Positions 15,359-23,607 of a stretch of DNA of 48,090 bases are shown piece by piece. The translations under genes and the position numbers were made by a program. The notes under the pieces were generated by a model. That model did not search any database. It was not told the origin of the DNA and saw only the letters and a list, made by a program, of their open reading frames with translations. The stretch's first letter is position 1, and the number at the start of each line of letters is the position of its first letter. Source of the stretch: Frankiales bacterium (GTDB taxonomy: Bacteria > Actinomycetota > Actinomycetes > Mycobacteriales > SCTD01); the NCBI GenBank assembly GCA_025965475.1, contig JAOPWV010000116.1, positions 1 through 48,090 of the forward strand, in the 5' to 3' direction.

Positions 15359-16450
15359 TCAACCGGGTATGCGCAACCCGGTTGCGGTGTCGAAGTAGTG
15401 CACGTCCGGCTGGGACGGCGCCAGGTGGACCGTCTCGCCCTTCGCCGGCGGGTTCTTGGGATTGACCCGCGCCACCACCAACGTCGGGTGGGCGACACCT
15501 TCGTCCCCGCCCTGGATGCTGCCGTGCAGGAAGGCGTCCGAGCCCAACTCCTCCACCAGCTCGACGGTGACGGGAATGCCGTCGCCCGCGCCGACGAGCT
15601 GCAGCGCTTCGGGCCGCACGCCCACGCTGACGTCGGCGCCGGTCAGGCCGTCCTGCGTGCTCCGGGCGACCGGCATCGCCCAACTGCCGAATCGGACGCC
15701 GCCCTCCTGCATCGGCAGGGTGATGAGATTCATCGCGGGGGAGCCGATGAAGCCGGCCACGAACATGTTCGCCGGGTGGTCGTACATCGCCCGGGGCGTG
15801 TCGACCTGCTGCAGGATTCCGTCCTTGAGTACCGCGACCCGGTCGCCCATCGTCATGGCCTCGACCTGGTCGTGCGTCACGTACACCGTCGTGACGGCGA
15901 GCCGGCGCTGCAGTGAGGCGATCTGGGTACGGGTCGCGACCCGCAGTTTCGCGTCGAGGTTGGACAGCGGCTCGTCCATGCAGAACACCTGCGGGTTGCG
16001 CACGATGGCGCGACCCATGGCGACGCGCTGGCGCTGGCCGCCGGAGAGCGCCTTGGGCTTGCGGTCCAGGTACTCCGTCAGGTCGAGGATCTTGGCCGCT
16101 TCACGGACCCGCTGGTCGATCTCGTCCTTCGGGCGTCCGGCGATCTTGAGGGCGAACCCCATGTTGCCGGCGACCGTCATGTGCGGGTACAGCGCGTACG
16201 TCTGGAACACCATCGCGATGTCCCGGCCACTCGGGTCGACGTGGGTGACGTCCCGGTCGCCGATACGGATGCTGCCCTCGTCGACAGGTTCCAGGCCGGC
16301 CAGCATGCGCAGCGAGGTGGACTTGCCGCACCCCGACGGGCCCACGAGGACGAGAAACTCGCCGTCGCCGATCTCGAGGTCCAGGGCGTCTACCGCCGGT
16401 CGGTCGCCGGCATAGCGGCGCGTCGCCTTCTCAAAAGTCACGGTGGCCAT
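15359..16450 (-). CDS. msiK: MsiK/UgpC-type sugar ABC transporter ATPase
   Basis: A 363-aa ATPase of the MalK/MsiK/UgpC class. It shows Walker A GPSGCGKST, Q-loop VFQTYALYPH, signature LSGGQRQRVAMGRA, Walker B VFCMDEPLSNLDAKLR and H-loop VYVTHD. After about residue 240 comes the regulatory OB-fold domain (GVRPEAL and a C-terminal HYFDTATG). MsiK-type ATPases in streptomycetes serve several CUT1 importers at once. Here two CUT1 importers lack their own ATPase, so this is the likely shared motor. GGAGGGAAGG lies upstream of the ATG. It diverges from the aglE-type gene. The multi-partner role is inference. Confidence 0.93.
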   Translation of the reverse strand: MATVTFEKATRRYAGDRPAVDALDLEIGDGEFLVLVGPSGCGKSTSLRMLAGLEPVDEGSIRIGDRDVTHVDPSGRDIAMVFQTYALYPHMTVAGNMGFALKIAGRPKDEIDQRVREAAKILDLTEYLDRKPKALSGGQRQRVAMGRAIVRNPQVFCMDEPLSNLDAKLRVATRTQIASLQRRLAVTTVYVTHDQVEAMTMGDRVAVLKDGILQQVDTPRAMYDHPANMFVAGFIGSPAMNLITLPMQEGGVRFGSWAMPVARSTQDGLTGADVSVGVRPEALQLVGAGDGIPVTVELVEELGSDAFLHGSIQGGDEGVAHPTLVVARVNPKNPPAKGETVHLAPSQPDVHYFDTATGLRIPG

Positions 16451-16811
16451 GAAGGCCTTCCCTCCACCGGCAGGTACGTGCCGGACGATCCGAGTGGAAG
16501 AGCAGGAGGCCGCACGTTCTCACACCACATAGCGCTTGACCACACTCCTGCTGGGACGGCGAAAAGCGCCGTGGGGCAAGGGATCGCCAGCCGACGACAG
16601 GGGGCGGCGGGTTTCTGTGGACGGTGATCACGGACCGCCGAACCGCATGGCGCCGGTTTACTCCCCGTCACCCAATCGTTACGTCTCCGGGGGGGTGAAG
16701 AACCCTTGCGGAACGTCGGTGAAACCGTTATGACTGGCCGACCTACAAGTCCCCAGACCGGGTCGCGATGGGTGTGCTCCGGCTGGGGCAAGACGAGAAG
16801 GGCAGTGTGGA
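16451..16811. other. 361-bp divergent promoter region, msiK / aglE
   Basis: No gene. It contains a candidate sigma-70-type promoter facing aglE (16706-16734) with a palindrome in its spacer. A perfect 6-bp inverted repeat CCGGCA/TGCCGG (16467-16484) lies about 17 nt before msiK, where it could fold in that gene's leader. Confidence 0.6.
16706..16734 (+). promoter_or_regulatory. candidate aglE promoter with operator-like palindrome
   Basis: TTGCGG and TATGAC are separated by exactly 17 nt, a good fit to -35/-10 boxes, 78 nt before the aglE start. The spacer contains CGGT-GAA-ACCG (16717-16727), a perfect inverted repeat where a LacI-family repressor could block polymerase. The adjacent LacI regulator is the natural candidate. 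Confidence 0.5.
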
Positions 16812-18176
16812 ATGGCGTCACGACCCACGAAGCCGCTCAACCTTCTGGCCCTGGGTAGCGCCCTCGGTCTCACCTTCACCCTGGCGGCCTGCGGCGGGGG
16901 TTCCTCGAGCGCCGCGGGCGCGGGCGGTGCCAGCACCTCCGCCGACTGCGCTGCCTACTCGCAGTACGGCAACCTGAAGGGCAAGACCGTCACGGTCTTC
17001 ACCGGCATCGTGACGCCCGAGGACACGCCGTACATGGACTCCTACAAGCCGTTCGAGAAGTGCACCGGCGCCACGGTCACCTACGAGGGCGACAAGTCCT
17101 TCGAGACGCAGGTGCTCGTGCGGGCGAAGGCCGGCAACCCGCCCGACATCGCGATCGTCCCGCAGCCGGGTCTGCTCAAGCAGCTCGTCGCGACGGGCAA
17201 GGCCAAGGAAGCTCCTGCCGCAGTCGCCGCGAACGTCGACACGTGGTGGGGCGCCGACTGGAAGGCGTACGGCACCGTCGACGGCAAGTTCTACGCCGCG
17301 CCCTCCGGAGCCAGCATCAAGTCGCTCGTCTGGTACTCCCCGAAGGAGTTCAAGGACAAGGGCTACACGGTCCCGACGACGCTGGACGAGCTGAAGACGC
17401 TGTCGGACAAGATCGCCGCCACGGGCAAGAAGCCCTGGTGCGCCGGCATCGCGAGCGGTGAGGCAACCGGCTGGCCGGTCACCGACTGGATGGAGGACAT
17501 GATGCTCCGTCTGTCCGGGCCGACCGAGTACGACAAGTGGGTCAACCACACGATCGCGTTCAACTCCGCCGGTCCCACGGCCGCGCTCGACATGGCCGGG
17601 TCGTTCCTGAAGAACGACAAGTACGTCAACGGCGGTCTCGGCGGCGTCAAGAGCATCGCGACGACCACGTTCCAGGACGGCGGTCTGCCGATCCTGACGG
17701 GCAAGTGCTCCCTGCACCGGCAGGCGAGCTTCTACGCGGCCAACTTCCCGGCCGGCACCAAGGTCGCCGAGGACGGCGACGTCTTCGCGTTCTACCTGCC
17801 GGGCAAGGACGTCACCTCCAAGCCGCTGCTCGGTGGCGGCGAGTTCAACCTTGCGTTCTCCGACCGCCCTGAGGTCAAGGCGTTCCAGACCTACCTGTCC
17901 ACGGACACGTGGGCGAACAACAAGGTCGCTTCGTCCCCGAACGGCGGCTGGATCAGCGCCAACAAGGGCCTGGACGTCAGCAAGCTGAACAACCCCATAG
18001 ACAAACTCGCTGCCGGGCTGCTGCAGGACAAGTCGGCGGTGTTCCGGTTCGACGGGTCCGACCAGATGCCGGCCGCCATCGGGTCCAACGCCTTCTGGAA
18101 GCAGTCGACCAGCTGGATCACGGGGCAGAGCACGAAGGAAACCGTCGACAAGATCGAGGCCGCCTGGCCGAAGTAG
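16812..18176 (+). CDS. aglE: alpha-glucoside-binding lipoprotein (AglE-like)
   Basis: A 454-aa extracellular solute-binding protein. The signal peptide ends in the lipobox LAAC (Cys27), then a Gly/Ser linker. The mature part has the periplasmic-binding fold, with VTVFTGIVTPEDTPYMDSY near the start and conserved motifs of trehalose/maltose-type receptors. AGAAGGG precedes the ATG. It is first in an operon with two permeases and a LacI regulator, and a GH13 alpha-glucosidase gene is convergent downstream. That layout matches known actinobacterial agl clusters, which supports alpha-glucosides as substrate. The exact sugar (maltose, trehalose, sucrose) is not determined. Confidence 0.88.
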   Translation: MASRPTKPLNLLALGSALGLTFTLAACGGGSSSAAGAGGASTSADCAAYSQYGNLKGKTVTVFTGIVTPEDTPYMDSYKPFEKCTGATVTYEGDKSFETQVLVRAKAGNPPDIAIVPQPGLLKQLVATGKAKEAPAAVAANVDTWWGADWKAYGTVDGKFYAAPSGASIKSLVWYSPKEFKDKGYTVPTTLDELKTLSDKIAATGKKPWCAGIASGEATGWPVTDWMEDMMLRLSGPTEYDKWVNHTIAFNSAGPTAALDMAGSFLKNDKYVNGGLGGVKSIATTTFQDGGLPILTGKCSLHRQASFYAANFPAGTKVAEDGDVFAFYLPGKDVTSKPLLGGGEFNLAFSDRPEVKAFQTYLSTDTWANNKVASSPNGGWISANKGLDVSKLNNPIDKLAAGLLQDKSAVFRFDGSDQMPAAIGSNAFWKQSTSWITGQSTKETVDKIEAAWPK

Positions 18177-18251
18177 CGACCTGACACTCCGCCTCAGGTC
18201 GGGTCCCATCACGCGGAGGTCCGGTCGGGCGCACGGTGTGCGCCCGACCGG
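18177..18251 (+). terminator. strong intercistronic hairpins between aglE and aglF
   Basis: Two hairpins: CGACCTGA/TCAGGTCG (18177-18201), immediately after the aglE stop, and perfect 14-bp arms (18221-18234 and 18238-18251) with a GGT loop. They probably attenuate transcription or protect the aglE mRNA 3' end, giving more binding protein than permease. Confidence 0.7.
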
Positions 18252-18281
18252 GTTCAGCATCCCGAGGAGTTGACGCGCACT

Positions 18282-19250
18282 GTGACCACCTCCCAGAAGT
18301 TCACGCAGATGGGCGCCGCCGTCCTGCTGTTCCTGGCGGTGGTCGGCGTCATCCTGTTCGTGGCCACACGGTTCAGTGGCCGCAAGGCGGACCGGGCAGT
18401 CGCGACCGTGTTCCTGCTCCCCACCGTCGTGATGGTCGCGCTCGGGCTCGTCTATCCGGGCGCCAAGACGATCTACCAGTCCTTTTTCGACGCCGCCGGC
18501 TCGTCGTTCGTCGGCTTCGACAACTACGCGACGATCTTCACCTCGTCCGACCAGGTCACCGTCCTGCGCAACACGGTGCTCTGGGTCGTCGTGACCCCGT
18601 TCGTGGCCACGGCGATCGGGCTCGTCTACGCGATCCTCATCGACCGCGCCCGGCTGGAGTCGTTCGCGAAGGCGCTCATCTTCCTGCCGATGTCGATCTC
18701 CTTCGTCGGGGCCTCGATCATCTGGAAGTTCGTCTACGAGTACCGGCCGAATGAGCAGGACATCCAGCAGATCGGCTTGCTCAACCAGGTCCTGGTGTGG
18801 CTGGGCGGAAGCCCCCAGCAGTGGCTGGTCAACCCGCCGTGGAACACGTTCTTCCTGATCGTGGTGATGATCTGGATCCAGGCCGGGTTCGCGATGACGG
18901 TGCTGTCCGCGGCCATCAAGGCCATCCCGGAGGACATCGTCGAGGCCGCCCGCCTCGACGGGGTGGGCGCCCTGGGGATGTTCCGTTTCGTCACCGTCCC
19001 GAGCATTCGCCCGGCGCTCGTGGTCGTCCTCACGACGATCGGCATCGGCACGCTCAAGGTTTTCGACATCGTTCGCACGATGACGGGCGGTCAGTTCGAC
19101 ACCAGCGTCGTGGCGAACGAGTTCTACAGCCAGAGTTTCCGAAGCGCCAACCAGGGGCTGGGTGCCGCTCTCGCGGTCCTCCTGTTCGTCCTGGTCATCC
19201 CCATCGTGGCGTACAACATCCGGCAGCTGCGCTCCACGGAGGCACGATGA
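18282..19250 (+). CDS. aglF: alpha-glucoside ABC permease (AglF/MalF type)
   Basis: A 322-aa CUT1 permease with about seven hydrophobic segments: an extra N-terminal one (AAVLLFLAVVGVILFVATRF), then the core starting TVFLLPTVVMVALGLVYP. The EAA loop is EAARLDGVGALGMFRFVTVP. I chose the GTG at 18282, 12 nt after GAGGAG; the in-frame TTG at 18270 abuts that site with no spacing, so is unlikely. It overlaps aglG by ATGA (4 nt), showing translational coupling. Confidence 0.92.
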   Translation: MTTSQKFTQMGAAVLLFLAVVGVILFVATRFSGRKADRAVATVFLLPTVVMVALGLVYPGAKTIYQSFFDAAGSSFVGFDNYATIFTSSDQVTVLRNTVLWVVVTPFVATAIGLVYAILIDRARLESFAKALIFLPMSISFVGASIIWKFVYEYRPNEQDIQQIGLLNQVLVWLGGSPQQWLVNPPWNTFFLIVVMIWIQAGFAMTVLSAAIKAIPEDIVEAARLDGVGALGMFRFVTVPSIRPALVVVLTTIGIGTLKVFDIVRTMTGGQFDTSVVANEFYSQSFRSANQGLGAALAVLLFVLVIPIVAYNIRQLRSTEAR

Positions 19251-20161
19251 CGACGACGACGCCACCGGCTTCGGAGCTCACGCCGGGCTCGACGATCGAG
19301 GCGCTCGTCCAGGCGCCGGCCAAGGCCCGAGAGAGGCTCACCTCCCGCTGGGCCTCGCTGGCCGCCGTCTTCATCGCCGTGTTGTGGACGCTGCCGACGT
19401 TCGGGCTGGCGGTGTCGTCCCTCCGCCCCGAGCTGGCGATCAAGACGACCGGCTGGTGGACGTTCTTCTCCAACCCCCAGGTGACCCTCGACAACTACCG
19501 GGCGGTGTTGGGCAACGGATCAGGCGGGCTCGGCGGCAATTTCATCAACTCGTTCGTCATCGTCATCCCGTCGGTCGTCATCCCGATTTCTTTGGCGGCG
19601 CTGGCGGCGTACACGTTCGCGTGGATCGAGTTCCGCGGCCGCAACCTGCTGTTCATCGTGATCTTCGCGCTGCAGATCGTGCCGATCCAGGTGACGCTGA
19701 TCCCGCTGCTGTCCCTCTACGTGACGGCCCACCTCGACGGCACCTTCTGGCCCATCTGGCTGTCGCACTCGATCTTCGGGCTGCCCTTGGCCATCTTCCT
19801 GCTGCACAACTTCATGCGGGAGATCCCGCGGGAGCTCATCGAGGCCGCGCGGATGGACGGTGCCGGCCACGTGCAGATCTTCTTCCGCGTCCTCCTGCCG
19901 TTGCTGACCCCGGCGCTGGCCGCGATCGGGATCTTCCAGTTCCTCTGGGTGTGGAACGACCTGTTGGTCGCGCTGACCTTCGCTGGACAGCCGACCGCGC
20001 CGATGACCGCCGCGCTGTCTGCGTTGAGCGGAACCCGTGGCACCGCCTGGCACCTGCTGTCGGCGGGGGCGTTCGTCGCGATCATCGTGCCGGTGGCGGT
20101 CTTTCTCTCACTTCAGCGGTACTTCGTCCGCGGGCTGCTCGCCGGTGGGCTCAAGGGTTGA
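19247..20161 (+). CDS. aglG: alpha-glucoside ABC permease (AglG/MalG type)
   Basis: A 304-aa CUT1 permease: a hydrophilic N-terminus of about 35 residues, then six membrane segments. The EAA loop is EAARMDGAGHVQIFFRVLLP, and the C-terminus RYFVRGLLAGGLKG is typical of the MalG branch. The ATG overlaps the aglF stop, and its own stop lies 1 nt before the GTG of the LacI gene. All three genes are thus tightly coupled. Confidence 0.93.
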   Translation: MTTTTPPASELTPGSTIEALVQAPAKARERLTSRWASLAAVFIAVLWTLPTFGLAVSSLRPELAIKTTGWWTFFSNPQVTLDNYRAVLGNGSGGLGGNFINSFVIVIPSVVIPISLAALAAYTFAWIEFRGRNLLFIVIFALQIVPIQVTLIPLLSLYVTAHLDGTFWPIWLSHSIFGLPLAIFLLHNFMREIPRELIEAARMDGAGHVQIFFRVLLPLLTPALAAIGIFQFLWVWNDLLVALTFAGQPTAPMTAALSALSGTRGTAWHLLSAGAFVAIIVPVAVFLSLQRYFVRGLLAGGLKG

Positions 20162-20162
20162 T

Positions 20163-21218
20163 GTGAAACGCGCTCCGGCCCCGGATGCCGGGCCGGCCGC
20201 GGCGAGCCGCATCCATGACGTGGCGCGCGAGGCCGGAGTCTCCACCGCCACGGTGTCCCGTGCGCTGCGCGGGCTCGACCGGGTCAGCCCGCAGACACGG
20301 GCGCGGGTCGCGGCGGCCGCCGAGGCTTTGCAGTATGTCCCGTCGCCCACCGCGGCGAGCCTGAAGTCGGGCAAGACCGGTGTCATCGGGGTCGTCGTCC
20401 CCTTCCTCACGAGGTGGTTCTTCACCAACCTCATGGACGGCGCGGAGGCCCTGCTGCGCCAGGACGGCTACCACATCCTCGTATTCACGATCGGGGCGCG
20501 CGGGGACCAGCGCACCCAGGTGCTCGACCACCAGCTGCTCGGCAAGCGGCTGGACGGGATCCTGGTGCTCAGCGCCGATCTCGACCCGCACGAGGTCGCG
20601 CTGCTGGCCGGCCTGCGGGTCCCCATCGTGACGGTCGGGCTCGACCTGCCCGGCTGTGACCGGGTCGGGATCGACGACGTGCACGTCGCCGACACCGCGA
20701 TGAGCCACCTGATCCGCCTGGGGCACCAGCGGATCGCGTACGTCGGCGGGAATCCCGCTGAGGACGTCCACATCGCGACCGCGGTCAACCGGCTCGCCGG
20801 CGTCACCCACGCCCTGCACCGGCACGGGCTCCGGCTGGATACGCGCCACGCCTCGCACGGCGACTGGACCGTGCACGGTGGCGTCGCGTTCGCCGAGCGG
20901 CTCTTCCGTGAGCAGACGTTGCCGACCGCCGTGCTCGCCGCCTCCGACGAGATGGCCATCGGGGTCCTGTACGCGGCTCGCCGTCGTGGGCTGGACGTGC
21001 CCCACGACCTGTCGGTCATGGGCATCGACGACCACGAGATGTCCTTCACGCACGAGTTGACGACGGTGCGCCAACAGGTGCGTGAACAGGGCTGGGAGGC
21101 CGGCCGGCTCCTGCTCGATGCGCTGTACGCGGACGGTCCGCCCGCATCCCGACGCGAGGTGATCCTCGGTACCGAGCTGGTCGAACGCCGGAGCACGGCG
21201 CCGCCCAGTGCCAGCTGA
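20163..21218 (+). CDS. aglR: LacI-family transcriptional regulator (AglR-like)
   Basis: A 351-aa LacI regulator. The helix-turn-helix and hinge lie at about residues 14-60 (IHDVAREAGVSTATVSRAL, then SPQTRARV and YVPSPTAASLKSGKT). The rest is a periplasmic-binding-like effector domain with FDG-type core motifs (GVVVPFLTRWFF, LDGILVLS, LAASDEMAIGVL). I chose the GTG at 20163, 6 nt after AAGGG. Its position as the last gene of the aglEFG operon suggests it represses that operon until an alpha-glucoside binds. The palindrome at 16717-16727 is the best visible operator candidate. The gene converges with the alpha-glucosidase gene (4-nt gap). Confidence 0.9.
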   Translation: MKRAPAPDAGPAAASRIHDVAREAGVSTATVSRALRGLDRVSPQTRARVAAAAEALQYVPSPTAASLKSGKTGVIGVVVPFLTRWFFTNLMDGAEALLRQDGYHILVFTIGARGDQRTQVLDHQLLGKRLDGILVLSADLDPHEVALLAGLRVPIVTVGLDLPGCDRVGIDDVHVADTAMSHLIRLGHQRIAYVGGNPAEDVHIATAVNRLAGVTHALHRHGLRLDTRHASHGDWTVHGGVAFAERLFREQTLPTAVLAASDEMAIGVLYAARRRGLDVPHDLSVMGIDDHEMSFTHELTTVRQQVREQGWEAGRLLLDALYADGPPASRREVILGTELVERRSTAPPSAS

Positions 21219-21222
21219 CGGC

Positions 21223-22911
21223 TCAGCTGCCCTCGGTGCTGAACCAGGCGGCGGCATCGGACGGCAGTCGCCCGCCGCGGTCCAGCGGCTCGCTCGTCAT
21301 CAGCACGTCGGCTCCCGGGGGAAGCGGCAGCGGCTCGGCTGAGAGGTTGACCAGGCAGGCGAAACCCGGCTCCCGGCGGAAGTGCAGCGCGTCGGGCGGG
21401 GAGTCGATCCACTGCAGTGGGCCGTCGCCCAACGCGGCCAGGCCCCGGCGCAGGTGCAGGGCCGTCCGGTACAGCTCGAGGGTCGACTCCGGATCGCCCT
21501 CCTGGGCCTCCGCGGTCAGGGCGCGCCACCCAGCCGGCTGCGGCAGCCAGGGCGCGGCAGCTGCTCCCTCGGGGCTGAACCCGAACGGCGGTTCCTTGCC
21601 GGACCACGGCAGCGGCACCCGGCAGCCGTCCCGGCCGCGGTCGCTGTGTTCCGACCGCGCCCAGGTCGGGTCCTGCAACAGCTCGTCGGGCAGGTCCTCG
21701 ACTTCCTCGAGTCCGAGTTCCTCACCTTGGTAGACATAGGCACCGCCTGGGAGGGCGAGCATGAGCAGGGTGGCCGCGCGGGCCCGGCGCCGGCCGAGCG
21801 CGAGGTCGGCCGGCTGGTCCAGCAGGTCCTGCAGCGCGTGCACGGCGCGTTCGCTCTGGGGCCGGGCGTATCGGGACGCGTGCCGGGCGACGTCGTGGTT
21901 CGACAGCACCCAGGTCGGCGGCGCGCCGACCTCGGCGTGTGCGGCCAGCGTGGTGTCGATGGTGGCGCGCAGTTGCGCGGCCCGCCAGGGCGCACGCAGG
22001 AAGTCGAAGTTGAACGCCGTGTGCAGCTCGTCCGGCCGGACGTACAGGGCCAGGCGCTCCGGCCGGCCGACCCAGGCCTCGGCGACGAAGATGCGCGGCT
22101 GGTCGTACGCGTCGGCGATCGCGCGCCAGCCTCGGAAGATCTGGTGCACCTCGTCCCGGTCCCAGTGCGGGTGGTCGGTGCGGTCCGTCATCGAGTTCGA
22201 GGTGTCCACGTCGGGCCCGAGGTCCGGCAGGCCCGGCGCCTTCACGAGCGAGTGGGCCACGTCGATGCGGAACCCGTCGACCTCACGGTCGAACCAGAAC
22301 CGCAGCGTCTTCTCGAAGTCGGCGCGTACGTCCGGCGACGTCCAGTCGACGTCGGGCTGCTCGGGCGCGAACAGGTGCAGGTACCACTCGCCGGGGATGC
22401 CGCCCGGCTGGGTGACGCGCGTCCAGGCCGGGCCGCCGAAGACACTGCGCCAGTCGTTCGGGGGCAGGTCACCGCCCTCGCCGCGACCCGGCCGGAACAG
22501 GTAGCGCTGCCGCTCCGGCGATCCCGGCTCCGCCGCCAGCGCCTCCTGGAACCACGGATGCCGGTCGGACGTGTGGTTGGGGACGATGTCGAGGACGACC
22601 TTGAGCCCATGCTCGTGCGCCTCCCGGACCAGGGCCGCAGCCTCGTCCAGGGTGCCGAACTCCGGCGCGATCGACCGGTAGTCCGACACGTCGTAACCGG
22701 CGTCCGCCATGGGGGAGGGGTACCAGGGGTTGATCCAGAGCGCGTCGATGCCCAGGCCGGCCAGGTAGGGCAGGCGGGAGCGGATGCCGGCGATGTCGCC
22801 GATCCCGTCACCGTTGCCGTCCGCGAAGCTGCGGATGTAGACCTGGTAGATGACGGCACTGCGCCACCAGGCGCCGGTGGTGGTGTCGGGACCGGTGGTT
22901 ACTGCGCTCAC
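21223..22911 (-). CDS. aglA: GH13 alpha-glucosidase (oligo-1,6-glucosidase/AglA type)
   Basis: A 562-aa GH13 enzyme without signal peptide. Conserved regions: DIVPNHTS; DGFRIDVAH with nucleophile Asp217; VAEAW with acid/base Glu278; LSNHDVARH with stabilising Asp340; a short all-beta C-terminal domain. The calcium-site-like DGNGDGIGDI near the N-terminus is typical of the subgroup that includes oligo-1,6-glucosidases and alpha-glucosidases. It would split imported maltose-type sugars to glucose in the cytosol. Its sequence does not separate alpha-1,4 from alpha-1,6 preference. It faces the LacI gene and has its own promoter side next to the divergent gene at 23038. Confidence 0.93.
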   Translation of the reverse strand: MSAVTTGPDTTTGAWWRSAVIYQVYIRSFADGNGDGIGDIAGIRSRLPYLAGLGIDALWINPWYPSPMADAGYDVSDYRSIAPEFGTLDEAAALVREAHEHGLKVVLDIVPNHTSDRHPWFQEALAAEPGSPERQRYLFRPGRGEGGDLPPNDWRSVFGGPAWTRVTQPGGIPGEWYLHLFAPEQPDVDWTSPDVRADFEKTLRFWFDREVDGFRIDVAHSLVKAPGLPDLGPDVDTSNSMTDRTDHPHWDRDEVHQIFRGWRAIADAYDQPRIFVAEAWVGRPERLALYVRPDELHTAFNFDFLRAPWRAAQLRATIDTTLAAHAEVGAPPTWVLSNHDVARHASRYARPQSERAVHALQDLLDQPADLALGRRRARAATLLMLALPGGAYVYQGEELGLEEVEDLPDELLQDPTWARSEHSDRGRDGCRVPLPWSGKEPPFGFSPEGAAAAPWLPQPAGWRALTAEAQEGDPESTLELYRTALHLRRGLAALGDGPLQWIDSPPDALHFRREPGFACLVNLSAEPLPLPPGADVLMTSEPLDRGGRLPSDAAAWFSTEGS

Positions 22912-23037
22912 GCGTCGCTACCTCTCGAGGTGCCGGAGTAGGCAGCCTAGGGGCGCGAGGGCAGGGCCGCCCGCCTCCGGCGCCTGGCGCGCCGATGGGT
23001 GAAACTGACGGTCCGGCCGCCCCGCGAGAGGACAACA

Positions 23038-23607
23038 ATGACCCGAGTAAGCCCCCTGACTCCCGACGCGCAGTCGGCCGAGCAACGTGCCCTGTACGAC
23101 GTCATCGTCGGCGGACCCCGGGCGTCGCAGACCACGGTGATCCCGCTGGTGGACGAGGACGGACGCCTGCTCGGGCCGTTCGAGGCGATGCTGCTGAGCC
23201 CGCGGATCGGCCACGCCGCGCAGGCCCTGGGTGCGGCGCTGCGTTACGGCACCGACCTGTCTCCGAGGATCCGCGAACTCGCGGTTCTCGCGGTCGCACG
23301 GCACTGGGACAGCGAGTACGAGCGGTACGCGCACGAGGCCATCGGGCTCGTCAGCGGGCTGACGCCTGGCGAGATCAGCGCCGTGCGGAGCGGGACACCG
23401 CTGGAGCTGACCGACCCGGTGGAGCGCGCCGCGCTCGAGGTCGTGGGTGCACTGCTCGAGACCGGCGACCTCGACGACGACGAGTACGCGGGGGCGCTGG
23501 CGGTACTGGGGGAGACGACCCTGTTCGAGCTCTCCACGCTGGTCGGCTACTACGCGACGCTGGCCCTGCAGCTACGGCTGTTCCGCGTCCGGCCGCCGGC
23601 TGCCTGA
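23038..23607 (+). CDS. carboxymuconolactone decarboxylase-like (AhpD-fold) protein
   Basis: A 189-aa all-helical protein of the CMD/AhpD superfamily, with RIRELAVLAVARHWDSEYERYAHEAIG as core. There is no Cys, so the AhpD peroxidase CxxC chemistry is excluded. The His and acidic residues of RHWDSEYERYAHE are instead reminiscent of gamma-carboxymuconolactone decarboxylases of the protocatechuate pathway. No other pca gene is nearby, so a decarboxylase role is not proven. GAGAGGA lies just before the ATG at 23038. Its 3' end overlaps the convergent AbrB gene by 36 nt. Confidence 0.82.
   Translation: MTRVSPLTPDAQSAEQRALYDVIVGGPRASQTTVIPLVDEDGRLLGPFEAMLLSPRIGHAAQALGAALRYGTDLSPRIRELAVLAVARHWDSEYERYAHEAIGLVSGLTPGEISAVRSGTPLELTDPVERAALEVVGALLETGDLDDDEYAGALAVLGETTLFELSTLVGYYATLALQLRLFRVRPPAA

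Noticed and set aside
16818-19265. 815-codon open frame antisense to the agl genes
   Set aside because: Arg/Asp/Gly-rich shadow of aglE and aglF with no recognisable domain.
23038-23607. AhpD-type peroxidase assignment
   Set aside because: The protein has no Cys, so the CxxC peroxidatic site is absent.
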